A stretch of 64,000 bases of DNA from Bin87 sp963692995 (GCA_963692995.1 OY843611.1:310001-374000); one strand, 5' to 3'. Shown: positions 15,491-24,220, counted from the first letter of the stretch. The notes: generated by a model from the sequence alone, not told the origin. Made by a program: numbers and translations.

Positions 15491-16624
15491 TTACAAGGTC
15501 TGCAACAGTTCCTGGTAATTCTCCCGTCCGGTGCGCCGCAGGCGATGGTCGCCGGTTATTTCCAGATCGCCGGAGTCTTCCAGCAGCTCCACGTGGGCCA
15601 CCACCTCGGTCAATGCCGCGAAGAAGTTGCCGCCTTCCAGCTTGCGCCGCTCGAAGGTGCGGCGGGTTACGTCTTCCAGAGGCTGCGGTTCCGGGCCGGC
15701 GGTAATCAGGATGCGGCCCAGGCGGCGGGAGTGGAATCGGATGAGGTCGGCGGCCCGCTGGGCCGTCTGGAAGTTGAACTTGTGGTTGTTGTACAGGCGA
15801 TGGGCCGGCAGAATGGCGACTTCCGCGCCCAGATCAGCCACCCGTTGCAGCGAGCGGAGGTAGGTGAGCAGGCCATAGGAATCGTCGGGGTCCTGGTAGT
15901 GGACGGGCAGGCTTTGGCGCATTTCGCTAGTGTAGTCCGTCTTCATGGTGGGGTGAGGGCTGATCTCCGGCAGCACATGGTCGCCGGTGAATACGATGTG
16001 GCTGCCGGCGCCGTTGCCGATCACCGCGCAGATCTCGTCGGGCGAGTGTCCCGGAGCGTGCATGTAGCGGAGGATGCCCTGTTGGTCGCCGTGAATGATG
16101 TGGTGCCCGACCCGGTGGGAGCGTCGGGACTCCATATAGCGATTGCGCTCGTCCGAATCGGAGGGAGTGAAACCGTTGGCGTGGGCGGTTGCCCACATGG
16201 CTGCCTTGATGGGAGAGTTGGCGGCCATTTGCAGGTCTCGGGGATCGAAGGGCAGCAGCGGCTGGTAGATGTCGTGAGCCCACAACTCGGCGCCGGATTG
16301 CTCGATAACCCGCGCCACGCCCCCGTCGTGATCGGCGTGGCCGTGGGTGATGATAACCCGTTCGATGTCCGACGCCTGCAACCCGCACAGCGCCAGGCCC
16401 GACCGCAGCGCTTCAAAAGACGCCTCCGCGCCGGGGTCAATCAGCGTCAACCCTTCGTTCTCAAAGATGTACGCCCAAGTCGGCCCAGTATGGGAGTGGC
16501 TCTCCTGAGGAACCGCCACCGTGTGAATCCGGCGTCCGTGGCCGTCAGTCAGGCGCAGGGTCATCCCATTCCCGGCGGAATCGCCGTTGCGGAGTACATC
16601 CACCTCCGTGAAGTAATCGGGCAT
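15491..16624 (-). CDS. Metallo-beta-lactamase-fold hydrolase
   Basis: The 377-aa protein carries the dinuclear-metal motif THGHADHDG (~residues 93-101), with downstream ligands HAPGHSPDE and FTGDHVLPEI and a late ILPAHR. TWAYIFENEGLTLIDPG is the typical first strand. About 100 C-terminal residues form a helical extension. ATG 16624 follows GAGGAGGAAT. The substrate is unknown; the family includes lactonases, thioesterases and glyoxalase-II-like enzymes. Confidence 0.88.
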   Translation of the reverse strand: MPDYFTEVDVLRNGDSAGNGMTLRLTDGHGRRIHTVAVPQESHSHTGPTWAYIFENEGLTLIDPGAEASFEALRSGLALCGLQASDIERVIITHGHADHDGGVARVIEQSGAELWAHDIYQPLLPFDPRDLQMAANSPIKAAMWATAHANGFTPSDSDERNRYMESRRSHRVGHHIIHGDQQGILRYMHAPGHSPDEICAVIGNGAGSHIVFTGDHVLPEISPHPTMKTDYTSEMRQSLPVHYQDPDDSYGLLTYLRSLQRVADLGAEVAILPAHRLYNNHKFNFQTAQRAADLIRFHSRRLGRILITAGPEPQPLEDVTRRTFERRKLEGGNFFAALTEVVAHVELLEDSGDLEITGDHRLRRTGRENYQELLQTL

Positions 16625-16793
16625 CCGTTATTCCTCCTCTGACCGGAGCCGGGTGATTGGTCAAGGACACCGGGCCGGCACGTTCCGAGACGGCATTATA
16701 CCCGGTGCGGGCAACCCTGGTGGTGTCGTCCCGGCTCGCACGGCGTCGCCTATTGAGAATATCAGGGTTGAGAATGCCGGGATGGAGGTTCAG

Positions 16794-16822
16794 TTGACTG
16801 TCAATAGCCGTATCGGTAAAAT
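16794..16822 (+). promoter_or_regulatory. infC: Putative promoter of infC-rpmI-rplT
   Basis: TTGACT (16794-16799) and TAAAAT (16817-16822) are 17 nt apart. The transcript would start near 16829, leaving a leader of about 73 nt before infC. Confidence 0.55.
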
Positions 16823-16901
16823 GGGGGGAGCGCCGAAGGGTCGTCGATTGCGGAAGTCCACGTCGGCGGCTCAGGAAATACCATTGTAAGGAGGTGGCGC
16901 C

Positions 16902-17456
16902 ATAGCCAGGCAATACCGGGTCAACGAACAGATACGCGTTCCGCGAGTAAGAGTAATTGGGGAAGATGGCGAGCAGCTTGGCGTTATGACGGTGCCCGAC
17001 GCTCTCTCTCGGGCGCGGATGAATGACCTTGACCTGGTGGAAGTGGCGCCCAACGCCGACCCGCCGGTTGCCCGGTTGCTGGACTATGGCAAGCTCCGTT
17101 ACATGACGTCCAAGAAGGAACGGGAAACCCGCAAATCCCAGAAGAGCAATGAGCTGAAGGAAGTGCGGTTCCGCCCCAATATTGGCACCCACGATTTCGA
17201 CGCCAAGCTCCGCAAGGTGCGCCAGTTCATCGGCAACGGCGACAAGGTAAAATTGACGGTGCGTTTCCGCGGCCGGGAAGCGGTGCATCAGGGCCACGGC
17301 CTCTCTTTGTTGAAGCGGGTGGCGGAAGAACTGAAGGACGACATCCGATTGGAACAGCAGCCTTCCATGGAAGGCCGCGCCATGTCCATGGTGCTCATCC
17401 CCAGCGCCACGGTTGTGGCGCGCAACGAGCGCAAGGAAGCAGTAACAACGGAATAG
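16902..17456 (+). CDS. infC: Translation initiation factor IF-3 with an ATA start codon
   Basis: IF-3 binds the 30S subunit and proofreads start-codon choice. The protein (184 aa) begins ARQYRVNEQIRVPRVRVIGEDGEQLGVM, matching the conserved IF-3 N-terminus, so translation must start upstream of the first ATG (16986). The only suitable codon is ATA at 16902, seven nucleotides after a strong AAGGAGG (16888-16894). Rare starts (AUU in Escherichia coli) let IF-3 repress its own mRNA, and this site looks equivalent. The C-terminal domain is intact (VKLTVRFRGREAVHQ). rpmI follows 24 nt later. Confidence 0.93.
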   Translation: MARQYRVNEQIRVPRVRVIGEDGEQLGVMTVPDALSRARMNDLDLVEVAPNADPPVARLLDYGKLRYMTSKKERETRKSQKSNELKEVRFRPNIGTHDFDAKLRKVRQFIGNGDKVKLTVRFRGREAVHQGHGLSLLKRVAEELKDDIRLEQQPSMEGRAMSMVLIPSATVVARNERKEAVTTE

Positions 17457-17480
17457 CAGTAACAATGGAATAACGGTAAT

Positions 17481-17681
17481 ATGCCCAAACTCAAAACTCA
17501 CAAGGGCGCCAAGGCGCGGATCCACGTAACCGGCTCGGGCAAGCTGCTGCGCCGCAAGCGTATGAGCAGCCACCTGCGCCGCAAGAAGCCCAAGAAGGTC
17601 ACCCGCAAGTACGCGCAGAAAGTCAGCTTCGACCCAGCCGACGTCAAGCGTTTGAGCCGGCTGGTGCCCTACGACGTCTAA
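17481..17681 (+). CDS. rpmI: Ribosomal protein L35
   Basis: The 66-aa basic protein reads MPKLKTHKGAKARIHVTGSGK at its start, with RRKRMSSHLRRKKPKK in the middle, as expected for L35 of the large subunit. It lies between infC and rplT in the conserved order and has the usual length. Confidence 0.95.
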   Translation: MPKLKTHKGAKARIHVTGSGKLLRRKRMSSHLRRKKPKKVTRKYAQKVSFDPADVKRLSRLVPYDV

Positions 17682-17702
17682 ACCAACGGAGAAGCGCCAA
17701 CC

Positions 17703-18062
17703 GTGCCGAGAGTCAAAAGGGGCGTCACCAAGCGCGCCCGCCACAAGAAAATCCTGAAAGCCGCCAAGGGCTACCAGGCGTCCTCGGGGCGCAACTACAA
17801 GTGGGCCAAAGAGGCGGTGATGCATGCGTGGAGCCACGCCTACCGGCACCGGCGTCAGCGCAAGGGCGACTTCCGCCGTCTGTGGATCATCCGCATCGGC
17901 GCCGCCTGCCGCCAGCATGGCATGACCTACAGTCAGTTCATGCACGGCCTCAACGTAGCCGGCATCGAGATCGACCGCAAAATGCTGGCCGATATGGCCG
18001 TGCGGGATCCGGACGCCTTCGAGCGGCTGGTGGGGATTGCCAGCGGGGCCACGGTGTCCTGA
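17703..18062 (+). CDS. rplT: Ribosomal protein L20
   Basis: The 119-aa protein starts at GTG 17703 after AACGGAGAAGC and reads PRVKRGVTKRARHKKILKAAKGY, then YAHRHRRQRKGDFRRLWI-like sequence typical of L20, which nucleates 50S assembly and in many bacteria represses its own operon. Its length is normal. It ends the infC operon. Confidence 0.95.
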   Translation: MPRVKRGVTKRARHKKILKAAKGYQASSGRNYKWAKEAVMHAWSHAYRHRRQRKGDFRRLWIIRIGAACRQHGMTYSQFMHGLNVAGIEIDRKMLADMAVRDPDAFERLVGIASGATVS

Positions 18063-18154
18063 CTTCCTACCGGCGCTGGGGCGACTTGCCCGCTCCCGGC
18101 GGTGCAACCACGCTGACATACGCTCATGCGGGAAAGACCCCATATGGAGCGAAA

Positions 18155-19291
18155 ATGGTATCTCGCAATACATTGGAATCTCTGTCGGAACGGGCCGCCC
18201 GTTTGCAGGGCAACTTGGCGACTGAAGAGGCGACCAAGCATGCGTTGGTTCTGCCGTTCATCAGCGCCTTGGGCTACGATATATTTGACCCTACCGAGGT
18301 GGTGCCCGAGTTCACCGCCGATTTCGGCTTAAAACAAGGCGAAAAAGTTGATTACGCCATAATGCGATCAGACAAGCCGGCCATTTTGTTTGAGTGCAAA
18401 AAGGCATCAGATGTGTTGCGCATATCCAGCGCGTCCCAACTGGCTCGCTACTTCAGCGCAACTGAGGCCCGTATCGGGGTACTAACCAATGGAGTGGTGT
18501 ATAAATTTTTCAGCGACTTGGATTCCAATAATGTAATGGACAGCGCGCCATTCCTTGAGATTGATTTTACGTCGATCCACTCGCGTGACCTTGTTGCGCT
18601 GAGTCACTTTACCAAGCTCACCTTTGACGCAGAAGAGGCATGCGCCGTCGCCGCCGAGATGAAGTACATTCGCGGTATGAAAGAGTATTTGGCACAGGCG
18701 TACAGCCAGCCGGACGCGTCGATGGTTGAATTTCTGGCCCGGAAGGTTCACTCGGGTCGCTTGACTCAATCTCGCGCCGAGCATTTCACTAGTCTGGTGA
18801 AACTGGCTTTTCAGGGTTTTGTCAACGACCGCATCAACGACACCCTGCAAAGAGCGACCGACATCGCCCATACCAACCTTGACAGCGCGTCGGCAGAACC
18901 TCCGAACCCACCGTCTGCTACAGACCACGAGGGTGATGACTCGGAAGACGATCAGGCGGTCAAAAACATCGTCACCACTGTCGAAGAGCTGGAAGGTTAC
19001 AACATTGTGCGAACCATCGTATCATCAGTCGTGGCTCCGGAGCGCGTGGTGATGCGGGACACCAGGTCATACTGTAGTGTGCTGCTGGACGATAACAATC
19101 GCAGAGCGCTATGCCGGTTGCGTTTCAACGCCAAACGGGTGAAGTACATAGAGTTGATAGAAGGCAGAGATGAACGGAATCACGTGATCACTTCCTTCCA
19201 CCGGATTGATTCCCTGGATGACATTTATGGCTATGCGGACCAGTTGCGCGCTACAGCGGAGGGTTATCTGTCGGAGCAGGGGAGTAAGTAG
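18155..19291 (+). CDS. HSDR_N-type restriction nuclease-like protein
   Basis: From ATG 18155 the 378-aa protein begins like the N-terminus of type I restriction R subunits: TEEATKHALVLPFISALGYDIFDPTEVVPEF, then D66 in EKVDYAIM and E80-x-K82 in ILFECKKA, the PD-(D/E)XK core. QLARYFSATEARIGVLTNGVVYKFFSDLD follows. No helicase motor is present, so this is a stand-alone nuclease of the kind found near defence genes. Residues ~255-290 are acidic and low in complexity. It lies 92 nt behind rplT, with no other restriction gene next to it. Confidence 0.78.
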   Translation: MVSRNTLESLSERAARLQGNLATEEATKHALVLPFISALGYDIFDPTEVVPEFTADFGLKQGEKVDYAIMRSDKPAILFECKKASDVLRISSASQLARYFSATEARIGVLTNGVVYKFFSDLDSNNVMDSAPFLEIDFTSIHSRDLVALSHFTKLTFDAEEACAVAAEMKYIRGMKEYLAQAYSQPDASMVEFLARKVHSGRLTQSRAEHFTSLVKLAFQGFVNDRINDTLQRATDIAHTNLDSASAEPPNPPSATDHEGDDSEDDQAVKNIVTTVEELEGYNIVRTIVSSVVAPERVVMRDTRSYCSVLLDDNNRRALCRLRFNAKRVKYIELIEGRDERNHVITSFHRIDSLDDIYGYADQLRATAEGYLSEQGSK

Positions 19292-19526
19292 TGGACTTCA
19301 GCGCCGAACTCCAGGGCCTGGGCTGAAAATCGATGGCCGGCAGCTCGAGGTTGGGGCCGGCGATGTCCTGCAATTCACCCAGCAGGTCCTCGGTGGTGTA
19401 GCCCGGTAACATACGGCAACCTAGGTTGAGGGCCTCTCTGAGTACGTTGGCCTTTTCGCCGGCGTTGGAGGTGTGCCGGAACAGCGCTTCCAGCTCGCGG
19501 CCTGCCCCATGCGTCGTAGCATCCAT
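19251..19526 (-). CDS. Hypothetical protein, possible remnant
   Basis: An open frame on the minus strand (91 aa from ATG 19526) reads MDATTHGAGRELEALFRHTS, then EKANVLREALNLGCRMLPGYTTEDLLGELQDIAG. The middle looks like genuine helical protein, but the C-terminus runs antisense into the end of the nuclease gene and the upstream extension is repeat sequence. I cannot assign a function. It could be the tail of a lost gene. Confidence 0.35.
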   Translation of the reverse strand: MDATTHGAGRELEALFRHTSNAGEKANVLREALNLGCRMLPGYTTEDLLGELQDIAGPNLELPAIDFQPRPWSSALKSTTYSPAPTDNPPL

Positions 19527-19612
19527 CGGGGCGCAGCGCGCACCGTCGAATAAACCGGGATCGGCCGCGCCGGAAATCGTTGCCTCGGGGAAATTGGCCG
19601 GGCTGCGGGCTT

Positions 19613-19715
19613 GCTGGATTCCCGCTTTCGCGGGAATGACGGGATGGAGGCGGGAATGACGGGATGCAGATGGCAATGACGGGAAACGCCAAATGACGGG
19701 AAACGCCGGTAGAAA
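19613..19715. repeat. REP-like repeats abutting the duplicated PAC2 fragment
   Basis: A full palindromic unit (19613-19642) is followed by four half-units, each containing AATGACGGGA. The last part (about 19660-19715) is shared with the sequence just before 20858, so it belongs to the direct repeat that flanks the next gene. Confidence 0.7.
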
Positions 19716-19841
19716 CTAGCGGGAATCCTCGTCGTCGCCCAAGTCAGCGCTCAAACCTTGCAGGAACTCTTCGATACTTGAGGGCAGTGGAGTGGTCGGC
19801 TCCGGGCGATTATCGGCGCCGTACTCGTTGTCGTACATTTT
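19716..19841 (-). pseudogene. Duplicated 3' end of the PAC2 gene
   Basis: This 126-bp stretch is nearly identical to 20858-20986, the last ~42 codons of the intact PAC2 gene, ending in the same stop codon. One three-base indel and single-base changes separate the copies. Together with the flanking repeat it forms a direct repeat around the nucleotidyltransferase-HEPN gene. Confidence 0.85.
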
Positions 19842-19867
19842 CCTTAAACCTTCCATCTCGGATGATC

Positions 19868-19911
19868 AAGGCGTATCGCTTTCCCGAATCTGGAAAGTGA
19901 TACGCCTTTTT
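19868..19911. terminator. Strong rho-independent terminator
   Basis: A 17-bp, nearly perfect stem (AAGGCGTATC... at 19868-19884 with its complement at 19892-19908) has a 7-nt loop and runs into TTTTT. It lies between the PAC2 3' fragment and the nucleotidyltransferase-HEPN gene and insulates that gene. Confidence 0.85.
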
Positions 19912-19957
19912 ATAAACCGCGCCGCGGGAGGGTTTGATCACTCAAAGGAGCCGCCTG

Positions 19958-20788
19958 ATGAGCGTCAAGCCAAACTACGACCGTCGCGCCATCGCCGTAG
20001 TCCGCGCCGTGCAGGAAGTTATTCATCCCATCGACATTTTCCTGTTCGGCTCCCGCGCCCGGAGTGACTGGCGGGACGACTCCGACATCGACATTTTCAC
20101 CATTGCGGAATCCGATGTTGGGACCATAGCGAAATACCGCCGCGCTCTGCAAGAAGGTAAGGCCAAGGCGGTGGAAATTTATGGGCGCCCGGTGAAAATT
20201 GACCTGGTGCGGTACAGTCCCGACGACTTTCACCGTTACCGGCAAGCCCGTACCCACCTAACTTACGCGGCCCTCAAGGACGGCATCAACATGGATCACG
20301 AGCCGGTGGGAGACGGCGACTACTATCCGCATATCCCGCCCGACAACTGGCCGGACGTCGAGCAACGTTTCACCAATTACCAAAGGCAGGTATTGCTGGC
20401 TGAAGTGGCTCTTGATGCGGGACTAGGTTACGAAGAAGTCGGACACAGCTTCCAGCGTTCTCTTGAAAACGCACTCAAAGGCTTCCTGGCCTATATGCAG
20501 TACGACGACGGCCAGAACAACGGCTGGCTGCGTTCCCACAACATCGGCACACTACAGGATGCCACGATAACCTTTGCCGACGGGCAGCGCATCTTGGGCA
20601 GCAGCGACGTATCCTTCCTGACTGAGTTCGCCGTTATCACGCCCTATGAGGGAGTGCAAGACCCGCCGTCCGACGAGGCGGGAGTCCTGGCCGCAATCAA
20701 GGCAACCGTCGCGGCGATGGTGGAGTTCATAGAAGACGATGCCGGCGCCACCCTGCCCCGGTACACCCCGCCGGGGCGTCGAGGCTGA
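19958..20788 (+). CDS. Fused minimal nucleotidyltransferase-HEPN protein
   Basis: The 276-aa protein starts at ATG 19958 after AAAGGAG. Its N-terminal half is a minimal nucleotidyltransferase: FGSRARSDWRDDSDIDIF, with GS at 31-32 and D-x-D at 43-45. Its C-terminal half (~115-250) is a HEPN domain (NYQRQVLLAEVALDAGLGYEEVGHSFQRSLENALKGFLAY). MNT and HEPN are usually separate antitoxin and toxin genes, where the MNT AMPylates the HEPN RNase; here they are joined. It stands alone between a terminator and the PAC2 gene, flanked by copies of the PAC2 3' end. Confidence 0.82.
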   Translation: MSVKPNYDRRAIAVVRAVQEVIHPIDIFLFGSRARSDWRDDSDIDIFTIAESDVGTIAKYRRALQEGKAKAVEIYGRPVKIDLVRYSPDDFHRYRQARTHLTYAALKDGINMDHEPVGDGDYYPHIPPDNWPDVEQRFTNYQRQVLLAEVALDAGLGYEEVGHSFQRSLENALKGFLAYMQYDDGQNNGWLRSHNIGTLQDATITFADGQRILGSSDVSFLTEFAVITPYEGVQDPPSDEAGVLAAIKATVAAMVEFIEDDAGATLPRYTPPGRRG

Positions 20789-20857
20789 AACCATACCATG
20801 TCATCACCCGTGAAAATGACGGGATGCAGACGGCAATGACGGGAAACGCCGGTAAAA

Positions 20858-20986
20858 ACTAGCGGGAATCCTCGTTGTCGTCGCCCAAGTCAGCGCTCAA
20901 ACCTTGCAAGAACTCTTCGATACTTGAGGGCAGTGGAGTGGTCGGCTCCGGGCGATTATCGGCGCCGTACTCGTTGTCGTACATTT
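20858..20986 (-). repeat. Second copy of the direct repeat (PAC2 gene 3' end)
   Basis: This is the intact counterpart of 19716-19841. Similarity also covers about 35 bp of repeat sequence just before it (20819-20857). Confidence 0.85.
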
Positions 20987-21755
20987 CTTCGATGCGGCCA
21001 AGCACGTCGCCGTCGGGCAATTGACCATCTTTGGCGGTCAGCTCGTCGTACTGTTTCCGGCCCCGTTCCGCCTGGGCGATGTAATCCGGCAGATCGTAGA
21101 GCCGGCAGAGCAGGCCCATCATGCGGGCCGCGCCCTGATAATCGTCGTCCAGGTTGAGATACTGGGGCATGTGCACCACGAAGGCGCGGGTTTCCAGCCC
21201 CATCCTGGTGGCCGTCTCCGTGACGGTGTAGGTGATGGTGGTGGGGCCTTCGTAGCTGCTGGGGTGGGCGTTGGCGATGCTGTAGTCTCGCTCCACGTTC
21301 TCGCCGGTGCCCAGTCCCGATACCACCAGCGGGCGGGTATGGGGCACCATGTCATACATCCCGCCAATCAGGGCGTACTGCTTGACGCCAAATTGCCGGA
21401 TGATCTCCAGCAGCGCATCCGAGTAATCTTCGCCGTAGAGATGGGGTTCCAGCAGGTGGGCGGTCAGGATGTGCTGGCCGTCCTCCGGGTTGGCGTAGCG
21501 GATGATGGTGTTGGGTATAGTGACTTCGCGCTGTCCGTTGACCAGGTAGGAACGAGGACGATAACGAGTGAAGTCGTAGTAGCGGCCCGGCCGGTGGAGA
21601 CGGCCCAACTCGCGGCTGCGCAAGTGCCGTTCAATGCGACCCAACGCGAGGCTCCCCACGTTCCCCACATCGATCCAGGGCCGCAACACCGCCAGCAGGT
21701 GCGGCTCGTGCAGCTCGGGAACGGGTTCGACGATGTCAAATTCTCCAATTCTCAT
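20859..21755 (-). CDS. PAC2-family protein
   Basis: The protein (298 aa from ATG 21755, MRIGEFDIVEPVPELHEPHLLAV) has PAC2-family features: PWIDVGNVGSLAL, ILTAHLLEPHLYGEDY, YALIGGMYDMVPHTRPLVVSG and TETATRMGLETRAFVVHMPQYL. PAC2 proteins include proteasome assembly chaperones and ATP-grasp-associated proteins; the bacterial role is not established. The acidic C-terminus (ADLGDDNEDSR) is the segment duplicated at 19716-19841. The gene ends a minus-strand group with the TPP enzyme genes. Confidence 0.8.
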   Translation of the reverse strand: MRIGEFDIVEPVPELHEPHLLAVLRPWIDVGNVGSLALGRIERHLRSRELGRLHRPGRYYDFTRYRPRSYLVNGQREVTIPNTIIRYANPEDGQHILTAHLLEPHLYGEDYSDALLEIIRQFGVKQYALIGGMYDMVPHTRPLVVSGLGTGENVERDYSIANAHPSSYEGPTTITYTVTETATRMGLETRAFVVHMPQYLNLDDDYQGAARMMGLLCRLYDLPDYIAQAERGRKQYDELTAKDGQLPDGDVLGRIEEMYDNEYGADNRPEPTTPLPSSIEEFLQGLSADLGDDNEDSR

Positions 21756-21806
21756 AACAGGCCCCACGGTAGCATTACGCCGCAATAGCGTCAAGGCAAC
21801 GGCGCA

Positions 21807-22400
21807 TCACCGGATCCCCAGCTCGGCCTGCATGTCGGCTACGGCCTGGTTGCGGGTTTTACGCTGCCATTGGGGTCGGGCGTTGATTGGTTCGTTGATG
21901 ATTTCAGGGTCGATCTTAAGGGCCACGAAGACGGGGCCGGGCTGGCCGAGGATCTCTTCGATCTGGCCGGCGAAGTCCTCCAGGTTGTCGATGGAGTAAG
22001 TGGCCGGATAGCCGCAGCCCTGGGCCACCACGTCGTAGGCCATCTGCTCGGCGTTGGGCACGGGCTGGCCGCCGGTGGTGGCGTACACGCCGTTGTCCAG
22101 CATGAAGTGGTACAGGTTGGCCGGCGCCTTCTCGGCGATGGTGGGCAGCGCGCCCATCCCCATCAGCACGTCGCCTTCGGAGTCGAAGAGCACCACCCGC
22201 TGATCGGGGATGGCCAGGGCCAGGCCCAAGGCGAAGGAAGCGTGGCCGCCCATGGCCGGGTCGCCCAGGGGCAGATCCCGGTCGGGCTGGTCGCTCAGCT
22301 CCACCCAGCGCCGTCCGCCGCGCCCCGGTATCACCACCGCGTCGCCGCGATGCCGGTTGAAAATCTCCAGCATTTCCGCCGTTTTCATCATATCGGTCAC
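21807..22400 (-). CDS. TPP-dependent decarboxylase, beta (Pyr-diphosphate-binding) subunit
   Basis: The 197-aa protein corresponds to the C-terminal TPP-binding half of sulfopyruvate/phosphonopyruvate decarboxylases. LGDPAMGGHASFALGLALA and the thiamine diphosphate motif FDSEGDVLMGMGALPTIAEKA...NLYHFMLDN are visible, with GDV in place of the common GDG. It pairs with the PYR-domain subunit encoded 47 nt upstream, and the two would form an alpha/beta enzyme that decarboxylates a 2-keto acid. The substrate (sulfopyruvate, phosphonopyruvate or another) is not decided by the sequence. Confidence 0.8.
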   Translation of the reverse strand: MTDMMKTAEMLEIFNRHRGDAVVIPGRGGRRWVELSDQPDRDLPLGDPAMGGHASFALGLALAIPDQRVVLFDSEGDVLMGMGALPTIAEKAPANLYHFMLDNGVYATTGGQPVPNAEQMAYDVVAQGCGYPATYSIDNLEDFAGQIEEILGQPGPVFVALKIDPEIINEPINARPQWQRKTRNQAVADMQAELGIR

Positions 22401-22447
22401 TTCCTCGCTATGGTTCTCTCGCCCCTGGCGGGAGAGGGAGTATGCTC

Positions 22448-22957
22448 TTACCGGCTTACGTTGAAGCCGTGGTATTCGTCGCCCACCAGCACGGCCACGG
22501 GACGCTTGTTCCGCTCGGCCTCGGCGAAGGCGATGGAGATGCGGTCGGCGTCCTCGTCCGATTCAACCAGATAGTAGTTGATGTTGAAGGCGTGGAGGAA
22601 CCGCTCGGTGTAGAAGGCGGCGGTGTCGTTGATGACGCCGTGACGGGTCCAGCCCCGGTAGCCTACCATCATCACCACGGGCACGTTCATGCCGATGGCC
22701 CAGCCGCGCAAGGAGTCGCCCGACTCCATCATGCCAGTGTTCTGAATGAGGATGACCGGTTTCTGGCCGCCGGCGGCCAGGCCGGCCGCGGTGGAAAAGG
22801 CGTGGCCCTCCCGGCTGACCGGCACCAGGTCCAGGCTGGGCTCCTCGCTCATCAGCACGTAAAGAAAGTTCGTCTCGCTGTCGGGCAGCCAGACCACGTG
22901 GGTAGCGCCGTTCTTCTTCAACTCCGCCAGAACGGTGGCGGGACTCAACTCGGCCAT
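22448..22957 (-). CDS. TPP-dependent decarboxylase, alpha (PYR-domain) subunit
   Basis: The protein (169 aa from ATG 22957) is a stand-alone PYR domain: ILAELKKNGATHVVWLPDSE-like start, then VPVSREGHAFSTAAGLAAGGQKPVILIQNTGMMESGDSLRG, with the glutamate in SREGHAF expected to activate TPP. It matches the alpha subunit of sulfopyruvate-type decarboxylases. The beta subunit follows on the same strand. The start I chose follows GGAGGAC-like sequence; eight more residues are possible upstream. Confidence 0.8.
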   Translation of the reverse strand: MAELSPATVLAELKKNGATHVVWLPDSETNFLYVLMSEEPSLDLVPVSREGHAFSTAAGLAAGGQKPVILIQNTGMMESGDSLRGWAIGMNVPVVMMVGYRGWTRHGVINDTAAFYTERFLHAFNINYYLVESDEDADRISIAFAEAERNKRPVAVLVGDEYHGFNVSR

Positions 22958-23139
22958 GGAGGACACCTGCCTGCTAATCAATGTTTTGGGGCAACCGGCG
23001 ACGCCGAATTGCCGCCCACAGATATACCCGGCAAGCGGGGCGGCGTCAACCGCGCTATGCCGCCTTATCGGTCGTTGCGCTAGGGTGCGGCGATTATGTA
23101 ATATATAGCATCCTTCTGTCCGGTAAAGTTGATACTACC

Positions 23140-24219
23140 ATGAGCGAGCATAGTCAGACCGGTGACCCTTCAGGCCGCCGCTTGTGGCGCGCCCAAGCCA
23201 ACAATCTGTCCGAAGCCCGTGCTATAGCACGGGTTCTAGGCATACTGCTGGCCAACGCCAACAGCGACACTGCTTTGATCAAGCAGTTGCGCGCAGATAT
23301 CGAGAAGCAGGAAATGATTGCTCTCCAACGGGCTCACGGTCCCATCGCGCCGCGCAAGCGGTTCAAAGGCCAAAAGCCCCATGCCCTGCTGGAAAATCGC
23401 CCGATAAACTTCCTGTATGTTGACGAGGCCGGCAAATCCACTCGCGAGCCATTGCTTAACCCGACGTTCTTTTCTTTGGGGGCGGTTGCCATTGATGAAG
23501 CGGAAAGCGCTCGATACTGTGAGAGAGCGAATTCTATTAAGCAAGAATTCTTCGGAACTGCGAACCACACGTTCCATGAGCCAAGGATGCGTAATCATAA
23601 AGGTGAGTACTACTTCGAAGGAGACCTAGGCAAACAAAGTGAATTTGACTCCGCTATTGATCGTCTTATTGACGAAACTGATTTTACGGTTTTCGGCATC
23701 GGTATTCGTAAAAATGCTTTCCAAGAACAGTTTGTGGATGCGGGCGCTGATCCTTATCTGCCAACGGATGCGTACGCAGTAGCAATAATTTTCTTGCTGG
23801 AACGGTATGTTGACTACATCGCTTCCAGAGAACCCAGGCTGGTTGGACGTGTTACATTCGAAAGCCAAGGCCCCCGGGAGGACGCGTATCACCAGCTCGA
23901 ATACGCGCGCGTCCTTATGGATGGGTCACAGTGGTTGGCACCTGCCGCTTTCCGCAGTTGGTTGGAGACGGGCTTGCGGTTCGTACCCAAACGTGGTTCG
24001 GAACCCACCGAGCTCGCAGATATGGTAGCCCGGGACCTCTATGAATGGGTCCGATCAGATTGTGCAGCAACGCCAGTGAGGTGGGAACGGCTAGGCGGAA
24101 AGGTCTATTGCCGGGGCGATGGGCGAATGGGCAAATTCGGCATCAAGGTATTCCCCGACCATGACATCCGAGATCGCATCGATGCCCATAGACGGCAATG
24201 CGGGGCCACGCTACATTAA
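23140..24219 (+). CDS. DUF3800-domain protein
   Basis: From ATG 23140 the protein has 359 aa. INFLYVDEAGKS at 89-100 is the DUF3800 hallmark, with an acidic pair, and YAVAIIFLLERYVDYIASRE and RVTFESQGPREDAYHQLEY match later parts of the family. DUF3800 has an RNase-H-like fold and often sits near restriction-modification and phage-defence genes. Here it converges on the MmeI-like enzyme. The ~50 residues upstream of this ATG look non-coding. The codon usage is less GC-biased than in neighbouring genes, hinting at transfer. Confidence 0.75.
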   Translation: MSEHSQTGDPSGRRLWRAQANNLSEARAIARVLGILLANANSDTALIKQLRADIEKQEMIALQRAHGPIAPRKRFKGQKPHALLENRPINFLYVDEAGKSTREPLLNPTFFSLGAVAIDEAESARYCERANSIKQEFFGTANHTFHEPRMRNHKGEYYFEGDLGKQSEFDSAIDRLIDETDFTVFGIGIRKNAFQEQFVDAGADPYLPTDAYAVAIIFLLERYVDYIASREPRLVGRVTFESQGPREDAYHQLEYARVLMDGSQWLAPAAFRSWLETGLRFVPKRGSEPTELADMVARDLYEWVRSDCAATPVRWERLGGKVYCRGDGRMGKFGIKVFPDHDIRDRIDAHRRQCGATLH

Positions 24220-24220
24220 A

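Noticed and set aside
16545..18173. 542-aa minus-strand frame across infC, rpmI and rplT
   Set aside because: Runs antisense to three conserved translation genes; only a shadow.
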